In this document: piece after piece, positions 13,555 to 25,594 of the stretch
Layout of the letters: the number at the start of each line of letters is the position of its first letter
Numbering within the stretch: position 1 is the first letter of the stretch
DNA from: Neolentinus lepideus HHB14362 ss-1
Taxonomy: Eukaryota; Basidiomycota; Agaricomycetes; Gloeophyllales; Gloeophyllaceae
Direction: 5' to 3'
DNA length: 64,000 bases
NCBI GenBank assembly: GCA_001632425.1
Contig: KV425571.1
Coordinates: 375,387-439,386 of the forward strand
The notes under the pieces: generated by a model
What the model saw: the letters and a program-made list of their open reading frames with translations, nothing else
What the model was told of the DNA's origin: nothing
Database searches by the model: none
Program-made: the position numbers and the translations under genes

Positions 13555-16500
13555 ATGAGGCTTCGGTCATATACCCTTGGTTTTACGATGCTGTCTTCAT
13601 CCGTGTCGGTAGTTGTATCCGCACCGACGGCCTTTCCTTCTTCTGGGAATGGGCTATGGTACACGGAATCTGCCACAGAATGGACGACTGGCTTTCTACC
13701 TGTCGGCAATGGTTATCTAGCTGGTGAGAGCGGTCCCGACTGCACTGCGACTTACAGTCGATCATATTTTTCGCATAAGCCATGGTACCAGGAGGAATAT
13801 GGCAAGAGACAACGCAGCTCAACATAGAAGCCTTGTGGGCAGGAGGATCTTTTTCTAATACCGTGAGTTTACTACCTAGTCAGGGCGTCTTCCTTTTTAC
13901 ACTGGAGTCATTTTAATGGCATCTACCTACTGCATCTCGGTGTGAACGTAATTAGTCATATACCGGAGGCAACAAGTTGCCCTATCAGCGGACCTCATTG
14001 GCACAGGACATGCAGGAGTATAGACAAGCCATTTTCCACAGTCCGAACGGCACTATTCCAGGTAGAGAAAATAATTGTTATACTATGATATTCGGCGCCA
14101 TCTTGCTTCACCAGATATATCCGAGCTACAGGAAGACGCAGGGGCATATGGTGCGTACCAAACGATTGCGATTCCCATTCCCATTCCTGTACCATCACAA
14201 TTCATTGCAGTTGTGATATTTATCATTCTCAGGCTCGTACTCCGGCGCTGGTTATCTGCTTACTACCCTCGACGCGATGGGCGATACTTCCAATTATGCA
14301 AGGTGGCTAGATCTTGACAACTCAATAATCAGGACGACATGGTCACACGGTAATTCTACCTACCATAGGTAAGACAGAATGTCTCTACAGTCTGCTCGCC
14401 ATGAATGACCTATACAAAGAGAAACATTCTGCTCTCACCCAACTCAAGCGTGCACGGAACACACAAACACCACTTCCACGTCTCTTCCGACTACCATGTA
14501 CGCATGGTCGGTCTCCAGCCAAACTGGCTTGCCCACTGCAAATATCACCTGCTTTGACTCTTCGACTTTACAAGTCCGAGGGCCGGTCGCTGAGCCAGGA
14601 ATGCTGTACGAACTGCTCTTTCGTGCTCAAGGCGTCGGCTCAGGGGTAAACGTAACATGCACTCCTTCGACAGGAGGGGCAAACCCCAATGCAACACTGA
14701 CCGTTGAAGGAGCGAAGGAGAGCTGGGTGACTTGGGTGGGCGGGACAGAATACAGCCTGGACGCAGGCGACGAGGCACACGGTTTCTCCTTCCACGGACC
14801 GGATCCTCACTCGTCGCTTGTGTATCTACTGTCTTCTGCCACTTCTACGTCCGTTTCATACCAATCCGTCTTGGCCGAGCACATAGCAGACTACTCCTCC
14901 ATCATATCGCCGTTTTCCCTAGACTTAGGCCAGATGCCCGATCTTACTAAATCGACCGACCAGTTGAGGATGACATACCGAACGGATGTGGGCAATCCCT
15001 ATCTAGAATGGGTCTTATTCAATTTTGGGAGGTATCTGCTCGTTAGCAGTGCGCGAGGCGCGTTGCCTGCGAACTTGCAGGGCAAGTGGGCGCAGGATTC
15101 GTCGAATCCGTGGAGTGCAGGTGCGGACTCCATGCTCTTGTACTGCTGAAGTACCTGTCCCAAGTTATATTCATAGATTATCGTAAGTATCTGGACTGTC
15201 TCAGCCAGCATGTCAGTGACGAGACTGTATCTTCCCCGCTAGACGCAAATATCAACCTCCAGATGAACTATTGGATGGCAGAAATAACAGGTATGAACGT
15301 GACTCAGTCCTTGTGGGATTACATGGAGGCAAGTTCTGACTGTCTTGATCCTTACGAGAAGAAATTAATGATCGCGCAACGTCAGAAAACCTGGGCACCG
15401 AGGGGCAGCCTCACGGCGCAGATACTCTATAATATCTCCGAAGGTTGGGTCACCCATGACGAGGTATTCTTTGCGGAATTCATGTCTGTCGTGTCGTTGA
15501 CTGAATGTGTATCGTTGTAGATGAATGTGAGCCGGGGGCAAATTTTTGCTCTTATCTTTTCTGACATTCTCATATGTTAGATATTCGGCCATACAGGCAT
15601 GAAGAATGGGGATTCTTTGTCTGCTCAATGGGCCGATTATCCAGGTTTGTGTCTCGCCGGGCGTTCACCAACTACTTACGTATTTTTTACTTCGCCTAGA
15701 GTCTGCAGTCTGGATGGTACTTATGCCAGTCGTCTTGTCATGTGTCAGTGCAATTAAGATATACTCGCGCAGATGATCCATGTGTGGGACCACTTCGACT
15801 ATACAAACGATGCACAATGGTGGAAGAATCAGGGATGGCTCTTGCTGAAGGTCCGTCTTGCATTATAACATGAATTTTAGTGGGTAGATTATCCTATTAC
15901 ATTTCAGGGTGTTGCGAGTTTCCATCTGCATAAGCTGATCCCTGACCTGCACTTCAATGACTCGACTTTGGTTGTCGCGCCTTGTAATTCTCCCGAGCAG
16001 GCTCCTATAACGTTTGGCGAGTGCTTCGGTACCCCCTTCGAATTCCATTTCACTGAGCTCCACTGTAGCATGTTCTCACGCACAGCAGGTTATCTGGCAA
16101 CTGTTCAATGCCGTTGAGAAAGGATTCAATGTATCCGGAGATACGGATGTTGCATTTCTCGAAGGTTGGATCCCAGCGGATATGCGCCATGTGGTAATAT
16201 TAATTTGACTCTGTAGCTGTGCAGAGTAAACGGGCACAAATGGACCAAGGCGTTCACATCGGTTCATGGGGTCAGTTGCAAGGTGAGGATCATACTCTTT
16301 ACTGGTCGGGGATCGTGTCAATTTGTGATGATACAGAGTGGAAAGTCGACCTCGACCAGCAAAATGACACCCACCGGCACCTCTCCCATCTGATTGGGCT
16401 TTATCCAGGTTATGCCATAACTTCATACAATGCCTCCCTGCAGACCAGTCATAATGCTAAGACGTCTTACACCCGGGATGAAGTACTCGCGGCGGCGAAA

Positions 16501-17154
16501 GTGAGTCTCATACATCGTGGTAACGGAACTGGTCCGGACGGGGATGCTGGTTGGGAGAAAGTGTGGCGCGCGGCTGCATGGGCACAATTCGCGGATGCGG
16601 GAATGTTCTATCACGAGTTAACGGTAGCCCGAGTCCCCATGTCTGTGGTTGAAACCTGGCGCTAATTATTAATTGCGCCAGTACGCCGTCGAGAGGAATT
16701 TTGGGCCAAATCTGTTCAGCCTGTACAACCCTTACGCTCCGCAAGGCCCAAATTCGGTATTCCAAATTGACGCTAATCTGGGTTATCCAGCCGCTCTGCT
16801 CGTACGCCAATATTTCGCTTTAGTTCAGTTTACTAGAAGCAATCTTGGTCCTCCTAGAATGCCTTCATACAAGCGCCGGACGTCTGTACTATGTCTCAAC
16901 CTTTAACAGTGACCCTGCTGCCTGCGCTTCCTGCGGCGTGGTCTACCGGCTCCATTAGGGGAGCTCGCGTCCGTGGCGGACTAGTAATTGACTTTGCTTG
17001 GAGTGGAGGGAAATTGACTCAGGCGTCGTTCAGCGCTGCTAGCGGCTCCGCGGTAAGTGGAGAACGGCTAGTGAGAGTCGTATATGAGGGTGTAGTCCTC
17101 GAAGAGTTCTCCGCTGACGAGAGTACTACAAGGACCATTCGGGTGCATACCTAA
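13555..17154 (+). CDS. Secreted GH95 alpha-L-fucosidase
   Basis: This is predicted to be a secreted glycoside hydrolase 95 acting on terminal alpha-1,2-linked fucose. The ATG at 13555 is preferred over 13447 because it yields a signal peptide ('[20 protein letters not shown]' ending near 'SAPTA'). Family landmarks in order: '[15 protein letters not shown]', '[18 protein letters not shown]', '[12 protein letters not shown]', '[16 protein letters not shown]', '[14 protein letters not shown]', '[20 protein letters not shown]', '[13 protein letters not shown]', '[19 protein letters not shown]', '[10 protein letters not shown]', 'GSWGQLQEWKVDLD', '[15 protein letters not shown]' and '[17 protein letters not shown]'. 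Well over a dozen introns are needed, including two 6-nt microexons (15177-15182 and 15521-15526) and at least one GC-AG intron (15329-15385). The many frame changes are fully explained by splicing, so I treat the gene as intact. The exact join near 16017-16063 is uncertain. Confidence 0.92.
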
Positions 17155-17511
17155 TCTGTGAAAGATTCATTAATGGTTTTTCGGGATTATTTTGGTCAGA
17201 GGAATCGTGTCAAGAACATCGCATGAATTGTTTGCATGACCATTTATCGCGAACTATATCTTCTGCAGCATGTCTTTTCCTCTGGGAACGTATACCTGGG
17301 CCTAGGCTAAATTTTGCAGCACCACAACAGCATTTAAAATATATCCCCCAGCGTCTCAACGCTCGTGCATAACAGTATGTACTAGTAAGTAGTGTAACTG
17401 GGATATCATGTGGCAAATTTTGCAGAGCTGACACATGCTAGTTTGCTATTACTGATCTATCCCTAGGCCTTGGCATCCTAGTAGCTATCCTCCGCTGAAG
17501 TACTTGCCACA
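17155..17511. other. Intergenic between GH95 and F-box relic
   Basis: About 360 AT-rich bases with no supported gene or clear promoter element. Confidence 0.4.
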
Positions 17512-19010
17512 ATGCCTTACAAGGTGGAGCCAGGCGGCCCAGTTTTAATAGACTTACTTCGCGTTTCAAATTTCAGGCACCGCGACATTATACATTTTTT
17601 ACCTCATTGCACTCAGCTGTGCCACCACAATCCTTTCGTTCAAGCTATCTCTATGTTAGCGACGCTGCACCAGAATGACTCCTTCTCATATTTACCGGCA
17701 GAACTAATGCGCAAAATCTTCGAGAATAACCCTCGACCGACATGGCAGGTCTCTGCTTTCGATGAAGTCGAAGTTGAGCAGTCCGAGAGAGAAGAGAAAA
17801 GACGCATTGCACGTTACCAGCAAGAACTCGCTACATTTGCTGCTCTAGCGGTATATCACGAAGTTTCAGGGCGACAGTCAATCATTTCCTCTACAAAACT
17901 GTTGTCATCTTCCCCTCGACCAATGTTGGTGCTCTAGAGTTATCTCTCAAGGAGCACGGACATCTAGTATCGTCGATTATCTACGACTCTACTTGCAGCG
18001 ATTGGCCGGTTGGAAAGGGGAGATGGGTTCGGTATCTCCATATAGACGCCTACTTCTCCTTGATGAGGAATGTAACGAACTTCGAGGTCTACGGAAATCA
18101 CATCCTCTTCATGTCCGGCCTCTACCGCATTTTACTTTGGGGTCCGGACCGCGAGTCCCTTCGCTTCTCTGTGCCTAGAGAACCACCGACACAACTCCAG
18201 ACCTTCGTTTGGAGGCATTTGCGAGAACTCCACAACGACGACCAGCTATCTCATGCGCTTCAATATTTCGCTCCCACCCTACAGAAGATGCGCATTGAAG
18301 GGTGGATTGCGACGCCAAAGGTCGTCGCATCACTCACGGCTTCACTTCCTCTATTAAGAGAGTTGACTCTAATTACTGGCGACGTACCGATGCAGGCCTT
18401 GCTGTACTTACTCGGGAAGACACGGAATCCCACCAACTTTGTATCGTCTCTCAGGAAGCTCACACTATCACAGATGTATGGATTTCGACCCAATGATCTT
18501 CGGGAGCTGCTTTTGGAGCACGGTCTTGGTTCTGTACTTGAAGAGCTCTCCATCTCCTTTCGAAGGAAGTACGTTGATCAACCGGTGCCATATGACATGC
18601 TATCTACATGTACGGCACTCCACACGCTGCGACTCGACAGTCTAGCCACCTGGATGAATGGGGGCGCTTCTAATTCGCGGCTTGGTGCTGTTTGGGACGC
18701 CGAGGTACTCGACTACCTCCCGCGCTCTTTAGGGAGGCTGGAGATATGTATAGTGTCTCCACGCCGCCGTACCGATGCCTCCGACATTGCCAAGTTCCGC
18801 TCGGTTATTCAGTTCATCGAGTCGCGACATCTGTCGCGGCTTCGCCGCTTTACATTTGTGGTGTGGTGGTCCCGACCAAACTTGGAAGAAATAATGACTA
18901 TGTCAATATGGGATTCGACAAGTGGCCCGCCAGAGTACGGCGTCTACCTGGACAACGGTGCAGCTGCGTTGACGACAGCGTGCCAGATAGCTGGCGTGGA
19001 ACTGGACTAG
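17512..19010 (+). pseudogene. F-box/LRR-like paralogue interrupted by an apparent 1-base deletion
   Basis: The locus reads as one gene only if the frame changes near 17850. Upstream, the frame from 17512 carries an F-box-like start ('FSYLPAELMRKIF') and 'QQELATFAALA'. Downstream, the next frame continues 'ISRSFRATVNHFLYKTVVIF', 'HGHLVSSIIYDSTCSDW' and 'MRNVTNFEVYGNHILFM', then runs open to 19010. Aligned by eye to the intact gene at 1340-2407 ('MARISRAFRSAVEYCLYTT', 'HILFMP'), the two reading frames join exactly if one base were missing after 17850; that would restore the A-R-I-S-R-S order. No GT-AG intron of plausible length fits. The C-terminal half (about 310 residues) is long and clean, so the lesion is recent, or it is a sequencing or assembly error. 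If real, the product would be truncated after about 140 residues. Confidence 0.72.
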
Positions 19011-19404
19011 GACGTTGAGAGTTTTTAACTCGACAAGGGACTCGGGGCGTCTGTACCATCTACAGCTGATGCAGAAGTGGCACTTGGAAATACAATTATG
19101 GTTAATATTTGTGACCGATATGGGCCTCGACGGCCAATACGGCATTTGGTACTAGGATGCTTCCCCTCACGATCTTGACCACAGCAGTCTTCGGAAACGC
19201 CTTATTTATGAGAACCAGAGGTAAAGAAATGTAAACTGAAATTTCAGCACAAATACAGTGTACATTGTCCTTGAGAAATAGAAAAAAGTGCAATAAGTCA
19301 CACTGACGTCTCTACAAGCTACAGACTTCGAGCACCGGTCGCGAAGCCAACGTCCACAGTACTTATCATCCTACTCAATAATTCACCTCAACATGATTGC
19401 GTCT
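19011..19404. other. Intergenic, convergent
   Basis: This stretch separates the F-box relic from the 3' end of the MARVEL-like gene. It is AT-rich and nothing coding was recognised. Confidence 0.4.
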
Positions 19405-20378
19405 CTAATACGCCATTCCCATACTCGGTTCGTACTTCTCAAACTGCAAGAATTCGCTGTCGCGGCCGTCGCCGCGGGAACCGTGTCGTGAGTCATAGCG
19501 CACGAGAGGCATTGTCCAGATGTGTGCGTAGCCTTGCGTGTGTTGCGTGATGATGTGGCGCAGGGTAAGGAGAGGGGTGGCCAGGACTGCAGGGTCAGGG
19601 TTCGGTAAGTATCGGGGCGAGAATAGGGGTGCCGATGGAGGCGGGGGAGAAAGAAATTGGGAGAATAAAGGTAGGTGGCGAGGTTAATGCGGCTGGGTAA
19701 TGGGAGGAGACTCACGCATGACCCACTCCAGCCAGATGACGGCCTTGAGGCCCTGGACGTCCCTGCACCACGCTCGGGCATCGGGATACTCAACCGGGAT
19801 AGAGGAGCAGTTGGTCGGAATGTGCGCCCAGCGGGCAGTAGAAAATGCGTTGAATGCTATGGACACGCGTAAGGAGTTATGAGGAGGGGGAAGGGAAGGG
19901 AGACATACCAAGCCAGAGGAGACTGAGGACGAAAAGGTTGCCGATCTGGAAGGGGGCGCGGACGAGGAAAGAGTCCACGACAGTGAGATTTAAGATGAGC
20001 CTGGAATGCGACGGTGAGAGGAAGGAAGTGTGAGACGAAGTGTGAGGTGGGTAGTCTTGAAGGTAGTGACACACATAAGAAGGATTAGGATAAGGGTGGC
20101 TATGGATAATCCAAGCGGGAAGAGGTCCGCCATGACTAGAAGGCAGATTAGATTTCGAGTTCATCATGATCCGGCCCAAATACGCACAAAAAAACTCCTG
20201 GATTATGTTGATCCTAGCTGAAAAGGCCACCGCTGCAACATCGAGGACCGTGATAACCCCTGCATGTAAATAGTAATACATTATGACCTCCGTTCTTCAG
20301 CCTTATCTCAAGCAATGCCAAGCTCGACATACCGAGAGCGACAAGGAATTTCTTGCCCGAAGATGAAATCTCGGCCAT
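19405..20378 (-). CDS. Small four-helix membrane protein, MARVEL-domain-like
   Basis: The spliced protein has roughly 200 residues and no recognised catalytic motif. Exon 1 starts at 20378 ('MAEISSSGKKFLVALG'). The following exons give hydrophobic segments 'VITVLDVAAVAFSARINII', 'LFPLGLSIATLILILLMC', 'FQIGNLFVLSLLWLAFNAF' and 'LKAVIWLEWVMLLATPLL'. A polar loop with paired cysteines and 'EYPDARAWCRDVQ' lies between helices 3 and 4. The tail is cytosolic-looking and charged, ending 'EYEPSMGMAY'-like at the stop 19405-19407. This helix spacing and the W-C-rich loop resemble fungal MARVEL-domain proteins of membrane microdomains. It lies 425 bases downstream of the 7TM receptor on the same strand. 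The fold is an inference from the hydrophobic pattern only. Confidence 0.6.
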
Positions 20379-20803
20379 GGCTACGGGGCTTCAAATATTG
20401 AACCAACCTGAGGAAACACTGGAAAGAATGGGATGAAGAAGGAAAGAATACAGAGTCAGGCTGTCCAGAGTCGTTGGAAGAGAAAGATAAAGGAAAGGGT
20501 ATGCTGGGGCGTCAAGCCGCAGTGTGATGGTGATTCAGCTGGTTAATGGTAACTAACATAAGTGATTTGTGCGAGCACACTGAAGGAGTGCTAAAAATAG
20601 CATTATAATTGATCAACTGGGAATGCTGGCCATATGCACATTGCGCGTGCCAGTGACATTTGTCGTGCGACAGAATCTGAATATGTCTGATCTTGGATCA
20701 GAAGAGAATTTAAATAGTCTTTGGTATTTTATGGAAATACATGGTGGCTATAAAAATACAGAGAAATGGGTACTCGGATATACACCGTGACGGCGTACCT
20801 GCC
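20379..20803. promoter_or_regulatory. Intergenic between 7TM receptor 3' end and MARVEL-like start
   Basis: These 425 bases contain the 3' end of the receptor gene and the promoter of the MARVEL-like gene (both read on the minus strand). The sequence is AT-rich with no identified element. Confidence 0.4.
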
Positions 20804-22817
20804 TCATATTTGTTTCTGAAATGCCTCCCTCTCTAGCTCCAACGAGCTCTTCCTTGCAGAGTCATTCTCGCCCTCGACACTCGTAGTTGTAGAAGCGACC
20901 TCCACCCCCACGTCGACGTTCACCCCTCTGCCCTTATTCGCCGACACTTCACCAGAAAAGCTCTTCCTAGACACCACTGCCACGGCATCCGGAGTCGAGC
21001 AAATATTCACCTGCACAGTGCCCACGCTGCATGGTTCTGCCGTTGATTGTATCACCGCGCGCGTCGACTGAGTGGATTTATTAGAGTCTTGGGCAAAGGC
21101 GCCTTTCTCCATGTGGTCGGCGGAGGAACGAGAACGTTCGTAGATGAAGTGGCGGACGAATGTATTGATTGCGCGAACAAGAGCCTGATTGTAAATGAAC
21201 AGGTCAGAAGAAACGAACAAAATGAGAAGCGAGAACGAACGGGATCTGTGGCCGCGAGGAGTGCGTATACAAGGCCCCGGCCACCGTAGAGGAAATCACC
21301 TAGCGGGTAACGACGTCAGATAGATTCAGAGAAAATTCGCGGCCAGACGCACTCAACAGGAGTATATTGTAGTCCTACGATCATGGAGACGATCAGACTA
21401 CCCGGAATATATCTCAGGGCATCGTAGGACATACCACCTGACTATGCACGCCATCCGTGAAACTGGCGTGCAAGACGCAGAAGATACTCGTGATGTTAAT
21501 TATACACGAGGCCAGCGGGTATAAAGCTTCATAACGCCCACCGAGATCAGCACTGTAACCCACGTGAAGAAAAGGAGGGAAGCGCACCGATACGCAGGAT
21601 TATTCCCTTATACTCTCGGACATGGTCAAACTGCCGGTCCACGGAGCGGTGATGGCCCTTGAGGAGGCCTGTGCTCGAGACAGCAGAGTTATGGTTTATG
21701 CTCGCTTCCGCATTTACGATAGAGGTCGCGGTTTGGACGATGCGCCGTCTCCGCATCTAGATGAAGATCAGCACACCGATCATCAATACGTTTGATGGAG
21801 CGGAAGATGGAGAAGATTGGATGTGGAAGAACACTCACGAGGTGCTGGTATAGAAAACTGAGCAGGATGGTCGAGGAGACGACTTCGCCGACGACCGCAG
21901 CGCCGGTCCAGAACAGTTGCGTTCCAATCTACAGACACAGCATTGCATTGTTAGAGGAGGGAAAAAGGAGAAAAGAGAGCGTGCCTGCCTGCCACGCCAG
22001 CCGCTGGTGTTTATCGTTATTCGAGTACCAGCAATCTTGCAGCGGGCGATCCCATCTAATACGATAGAAGCAATCAGAAAATTGAGATCCCATTGGAAGG
22101 CAAGGTAAGAAGACGCTGCTCACCCGTATTGCCTCGCAGCATACGGCGGAATAGTCACAGACAGCGCAAGTATGGCAGAACCTAGGATGTAATACTTCTC
22201 GGCTTTGCGGCCGTCGATGCTGTGCACGATAACAAGCCTAAAATCGGTGCATAAGACCAAGAAAGAAAAGAAAGAAAAAACTAAAATGCGTACTGCATAT
22301 TAAGGGCAATGCAGAAATTGAGCATGCTTGATAGTTGGAGGGTCAACTATGCAAGAGGGGAGAAATTCTGCAGTGAGACTGGAGAGGAATTGGAATGATA
22401 CGGGAAAGGAAGCTGACCTGTAAAATCCATATCGCTAGCCCGCACGCTGGTGTAGGTCCTGTGAACGATCCGCCAACTGCGTTTGCGATTCCGAACGCCG
22501 TACTGGAATCAACAAGCGAATGAGCTGCGATGAAGTTGACAGACACTTCTGTGAACGCACTTGGACACTAGTGAGTAGCACACGATGCGAAAGCTGACCC
22601 GATCAAGGAACTTCCTTGAAGGGCGGTGGAGGAAGACGATCAGGATAACGACCAGGAGCACGAAGCAGAAGATAGCGCTAATCGCAGAAAAGTATAACCA
22701 TAGTCGATTCCTGAGAATTAAACCACCGTACGTTCACTATTCGAAGTGGGGAAATAAGATCAAAATGACTTACGAAACATCGACCAAATGCTGCGTGAAC
22801 GCAAAGTCGTTTCCCAT
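20804..22817 (-). CDS. Seven-transmembrane GPCR-like receptor (fungal cAMP-receptor-like family)
   Basis: The start is taken at 22817 ('MGNDFAFTQHLVDVS'), and at least seven introns follow. Segments in order: TM1 'LWLYFSAISAIFCFVLLVV' then 'HRPSRKFLDRVSFRIV'; TM2/3 'AFGIANAVGGSFTGPTPACG' and 'LAIWILQ'; then 'LVIVHSIDGRKAEKYYILGS' and 'IPPYAARQYG', followed by a loop with 'DCWYSNNDKHQRLAWQ'. TM5 is 'FWTGAAVVGEVVSSTILLSF'. The third cytoplasmic loop is Ser/His-rich, followed by 'YPLASCIINITSIFCVLHAS' and a last helix. The tail ('LVRAINTFVRHFIYERSRSS') is about 130 residues, Ser/Thr-rich and probably cytosolic. The order, the CWY loop and the G-R-K-x-E-K-Y-Y motif match a receptor family expanded in Agaricomycetes. 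The ligand and G protein are unknown. Confidence 0.8.
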
Positions 22818-25594
22818 TCGTTTTGTTGTGGTTGCTCGTGTAGACAAAGTTTAGGAATAGTTTGGATAGCTGACCTGCATGACTAATTTATAATTTGACC
22901 AGTAGATGTTACCGAAGGAGGAGGAAGCAAGGCAACGTCAGACACCGAGGACGGGATACCCATTTCGGGTCTCCGGTCTGCGATCGTATCCAAATACAGG
23001 TACCGCTATTCAGTTCGTTCGGAGTTCTGCTGTTATAGGATTGGAGTGCATTCAATCCACATTAACTCTTCTCCAAGCGGACGTTGGACGATATAGAGAG
23101 AGCGCAACCCCAGAGATACAAGGCTCGTTGCAGACCATGTACGGTATCAATACGTCGTAGTTCGACCAATCAAAGCTGTTTATATGGTCACTGTGTCACA
23201 TCACACGTATGCGGCCCGAGTCGCCCCGCCTACTTGATCTTTCCTCACCATCTCACGTGAGGCTACAGGCGATACATCTCGGTACTTTCCATTTCTGCTC
23301 TTCAAATTGTTGCAACATGGAGGGGCTCATGAAGACATGTATCTGGGAGTTGACTCCGAGCGTCCCACTGGTCATTCCGCCACGCTCAACCCTTCGACTG
23401 TCGACATTGATTTCGTTTTGTCTGGCAACATCTTTAAATTAGCTACACCATGTCCTCGATTTAGTAGGGATGTCGGGATGGTCGCCGCTAGCGTTCGCTA
23501 CTGCTGCTGTATACTGTGACGACACCCACTATCTTCTTGCCGAATGCCAGGTATCGATGCAAGATATTCAACTTCATACGACTCAGAAACCTTGCGGGTA
23601 TATGACCAATGCCATCGCTAGAACACCACGTTTTCTGATGAAGTTTCATGCTCTTCGATGTATCAATCGTATTGATGGGACTGATTTTTGCAGAGAACTC
23701 TCGGCGAACTTTGGGGACTTGATTGTTCTGTATATAACAAATGCTTGCTCCACCTAGGTCAAATACCAAGTCCACCGGAGACTCACTTCCAACTCCTCTT
23801 GGCTCTCAAATAATCCTGCCTACTTGATCAAATGTTGATGTACTAGTACTCTAGCAGCGCGCCACAAGTACCTGACACGATACCGTGTCCCCGTGACTCT
23901 ATACAATTAGCGGTCAGTGCCCGCCACACATCTCATTCAAATGCAAGATCCCGTTGAGCAGATCAAGGTTGCTTATGACTTCATCTCTGTCATGTTCATC
24001 CAGCTTGAGTCGAGTACAAATGAGACATTCCCCATTACTACAAGCATATCATCAACCTTCGGGATGATGAACTGGCCGGATGACGCAGGAAGACTAACTC
24101 GAGTGTTTGAATATACGGTCCAGGGGTATTTGTACGATATAGTGGGCACACGCTTCGCTATAGCTTACCGCACAATTCCGATGAACTGGCTCCTCCGATA
24201 AGGTGATCGCAGGTGCGTACAGTATTGTGTTCTGGAGCTAGAGGTTTCCCTTGGAAGCACAGGGAGGGCCCATTGTCACCCTGTCCCTGGTTGGGACAAC
24301 TCGTGTTCATAGTACTTACTCTCCTTTTGCTGGACGTGACGGACCATGGTGGTTCTATCGGGCGTGCGATCTAGCGCCTTTGGCACGCACTGGGAGGTAG
24401 ACTATGTCGTATTGAGTAGGTACCTCTCACTCTCGTTCTATATGGATTCCTCGCCTCATCCTTCCATTTTGTCGTCAGATTCAAACTGTAATATTTCCCT
24501 AAAACGTGTATGAACCGGTGAATGCGTGGACTTTCGTTCATTCATTCTATATATTAAGCTTACAGCACTGTCACATTCTGGTTTCGCCGTCAACTCAAGG
24601 CTCAAGCACTCAAACACGTTCATTGACCTAAGCTAGCGGTCGTGATCGACGGATAATTACATTCTTGCGTGACATTGATACTCGGGTTGCGACGGAGAAG
24701 ATATTAGAACGAGGTGCCAGCTCGATGGGTCTGTTTTGCGGTACAGAGATTGACATTCTTCCATGCCATATTAGGTTCTGCCTCGATCTGTCGGCGATTT
24801 TCACAGATAGCTTTTACGGGTAGGTGATCCGGGGAAGGCAGCTTACCTGCCGTTAGTGTGCCGTTCTGTTGTATCAGCCACGGGATATAGGGTGCTCAGA
24901 GGAGCATAACGGCAAGGTGCGGTTTCATAAGAACAATGTTGAGCACATTTGCGGCTAGCTCTGAGGTTTTTTTGAGCCAGGCACCGAAGGTGCAGCAGGA
25001 TGGCTTTTCACACTGAGCCTCGCTTGTGGCACACTCTGTCATTCTTATTGCCGTTTAGAGTTGGTTGTTGATTGGCGTACTGTTCTTCTGTACCAGGCTT
25101 CAAGTTGACATTGACGTGGACGTATGACAGACTTCGCTCACACTAGCTGGTTGGTTCAGTAAATGAAAGGAAAACATTCATTGATACTCTTCATAACGGC
25201 TGTTCACCTTCAGTTCTGATGGCTCGGCGGAATACACGGCACAGGGGCCCTTGGTACAGCGATTTCCATTCAATTAATCATCGCAGCACCTTTGCCTGGC
25301 TATAATGTCCTACAATGCCTGTGCTCGCCTTTAGCACTGCTGGAAAGCAGGTGCTCACCTCGTGTGCGGATCGGACTGGTTTTCTAGTTGTTGCCCGAAA
25401 CTCATCAAGGGATCGGACGTCGAAGTCCAGGCGGACGGCATAGTGAGCAGACTCAGACAGCCATAAATCAAACCCGTCTCCTTCACCCTTAGATTCAGAG
25501 GTATACAAGAACACGAACACATTACGATTCTTTCTACCTGATTATTTGAATACATTCAAAAAACTGCATCACACCCTGCCTAATAAATTCCTGC
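22818..25594. other. Gene-poor interval upstream of the receptor
   Basis: About 2.8 kb without a gene I can support. Open frames of 70-95 codons occur on both strands (for example 22906-23160, 23470-23757, 23917-24201), but they lack domain-like sequence or splice partners. The interval contains the receptor promoter and the 3' flank of the W-P-M repeat gene. No tandem repeats or transposon ends were recognised. Confidence 0.4.

Noticed and set aside
13738..17154. GH95 gene taken as a pseudogene because the frame changes many times
   Set aside because: Every frame change coincides with a plausible short intron or microexon, and all conserved motifs are rebuilt in order, so a lesion is not needed.
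22906..24201. Several 70-95 codon frames read as candidate small genes
   Set aside because: Both strands show them equally, no conserved-looking sequence or valid exon chain could be built, and composition is not coding-like.
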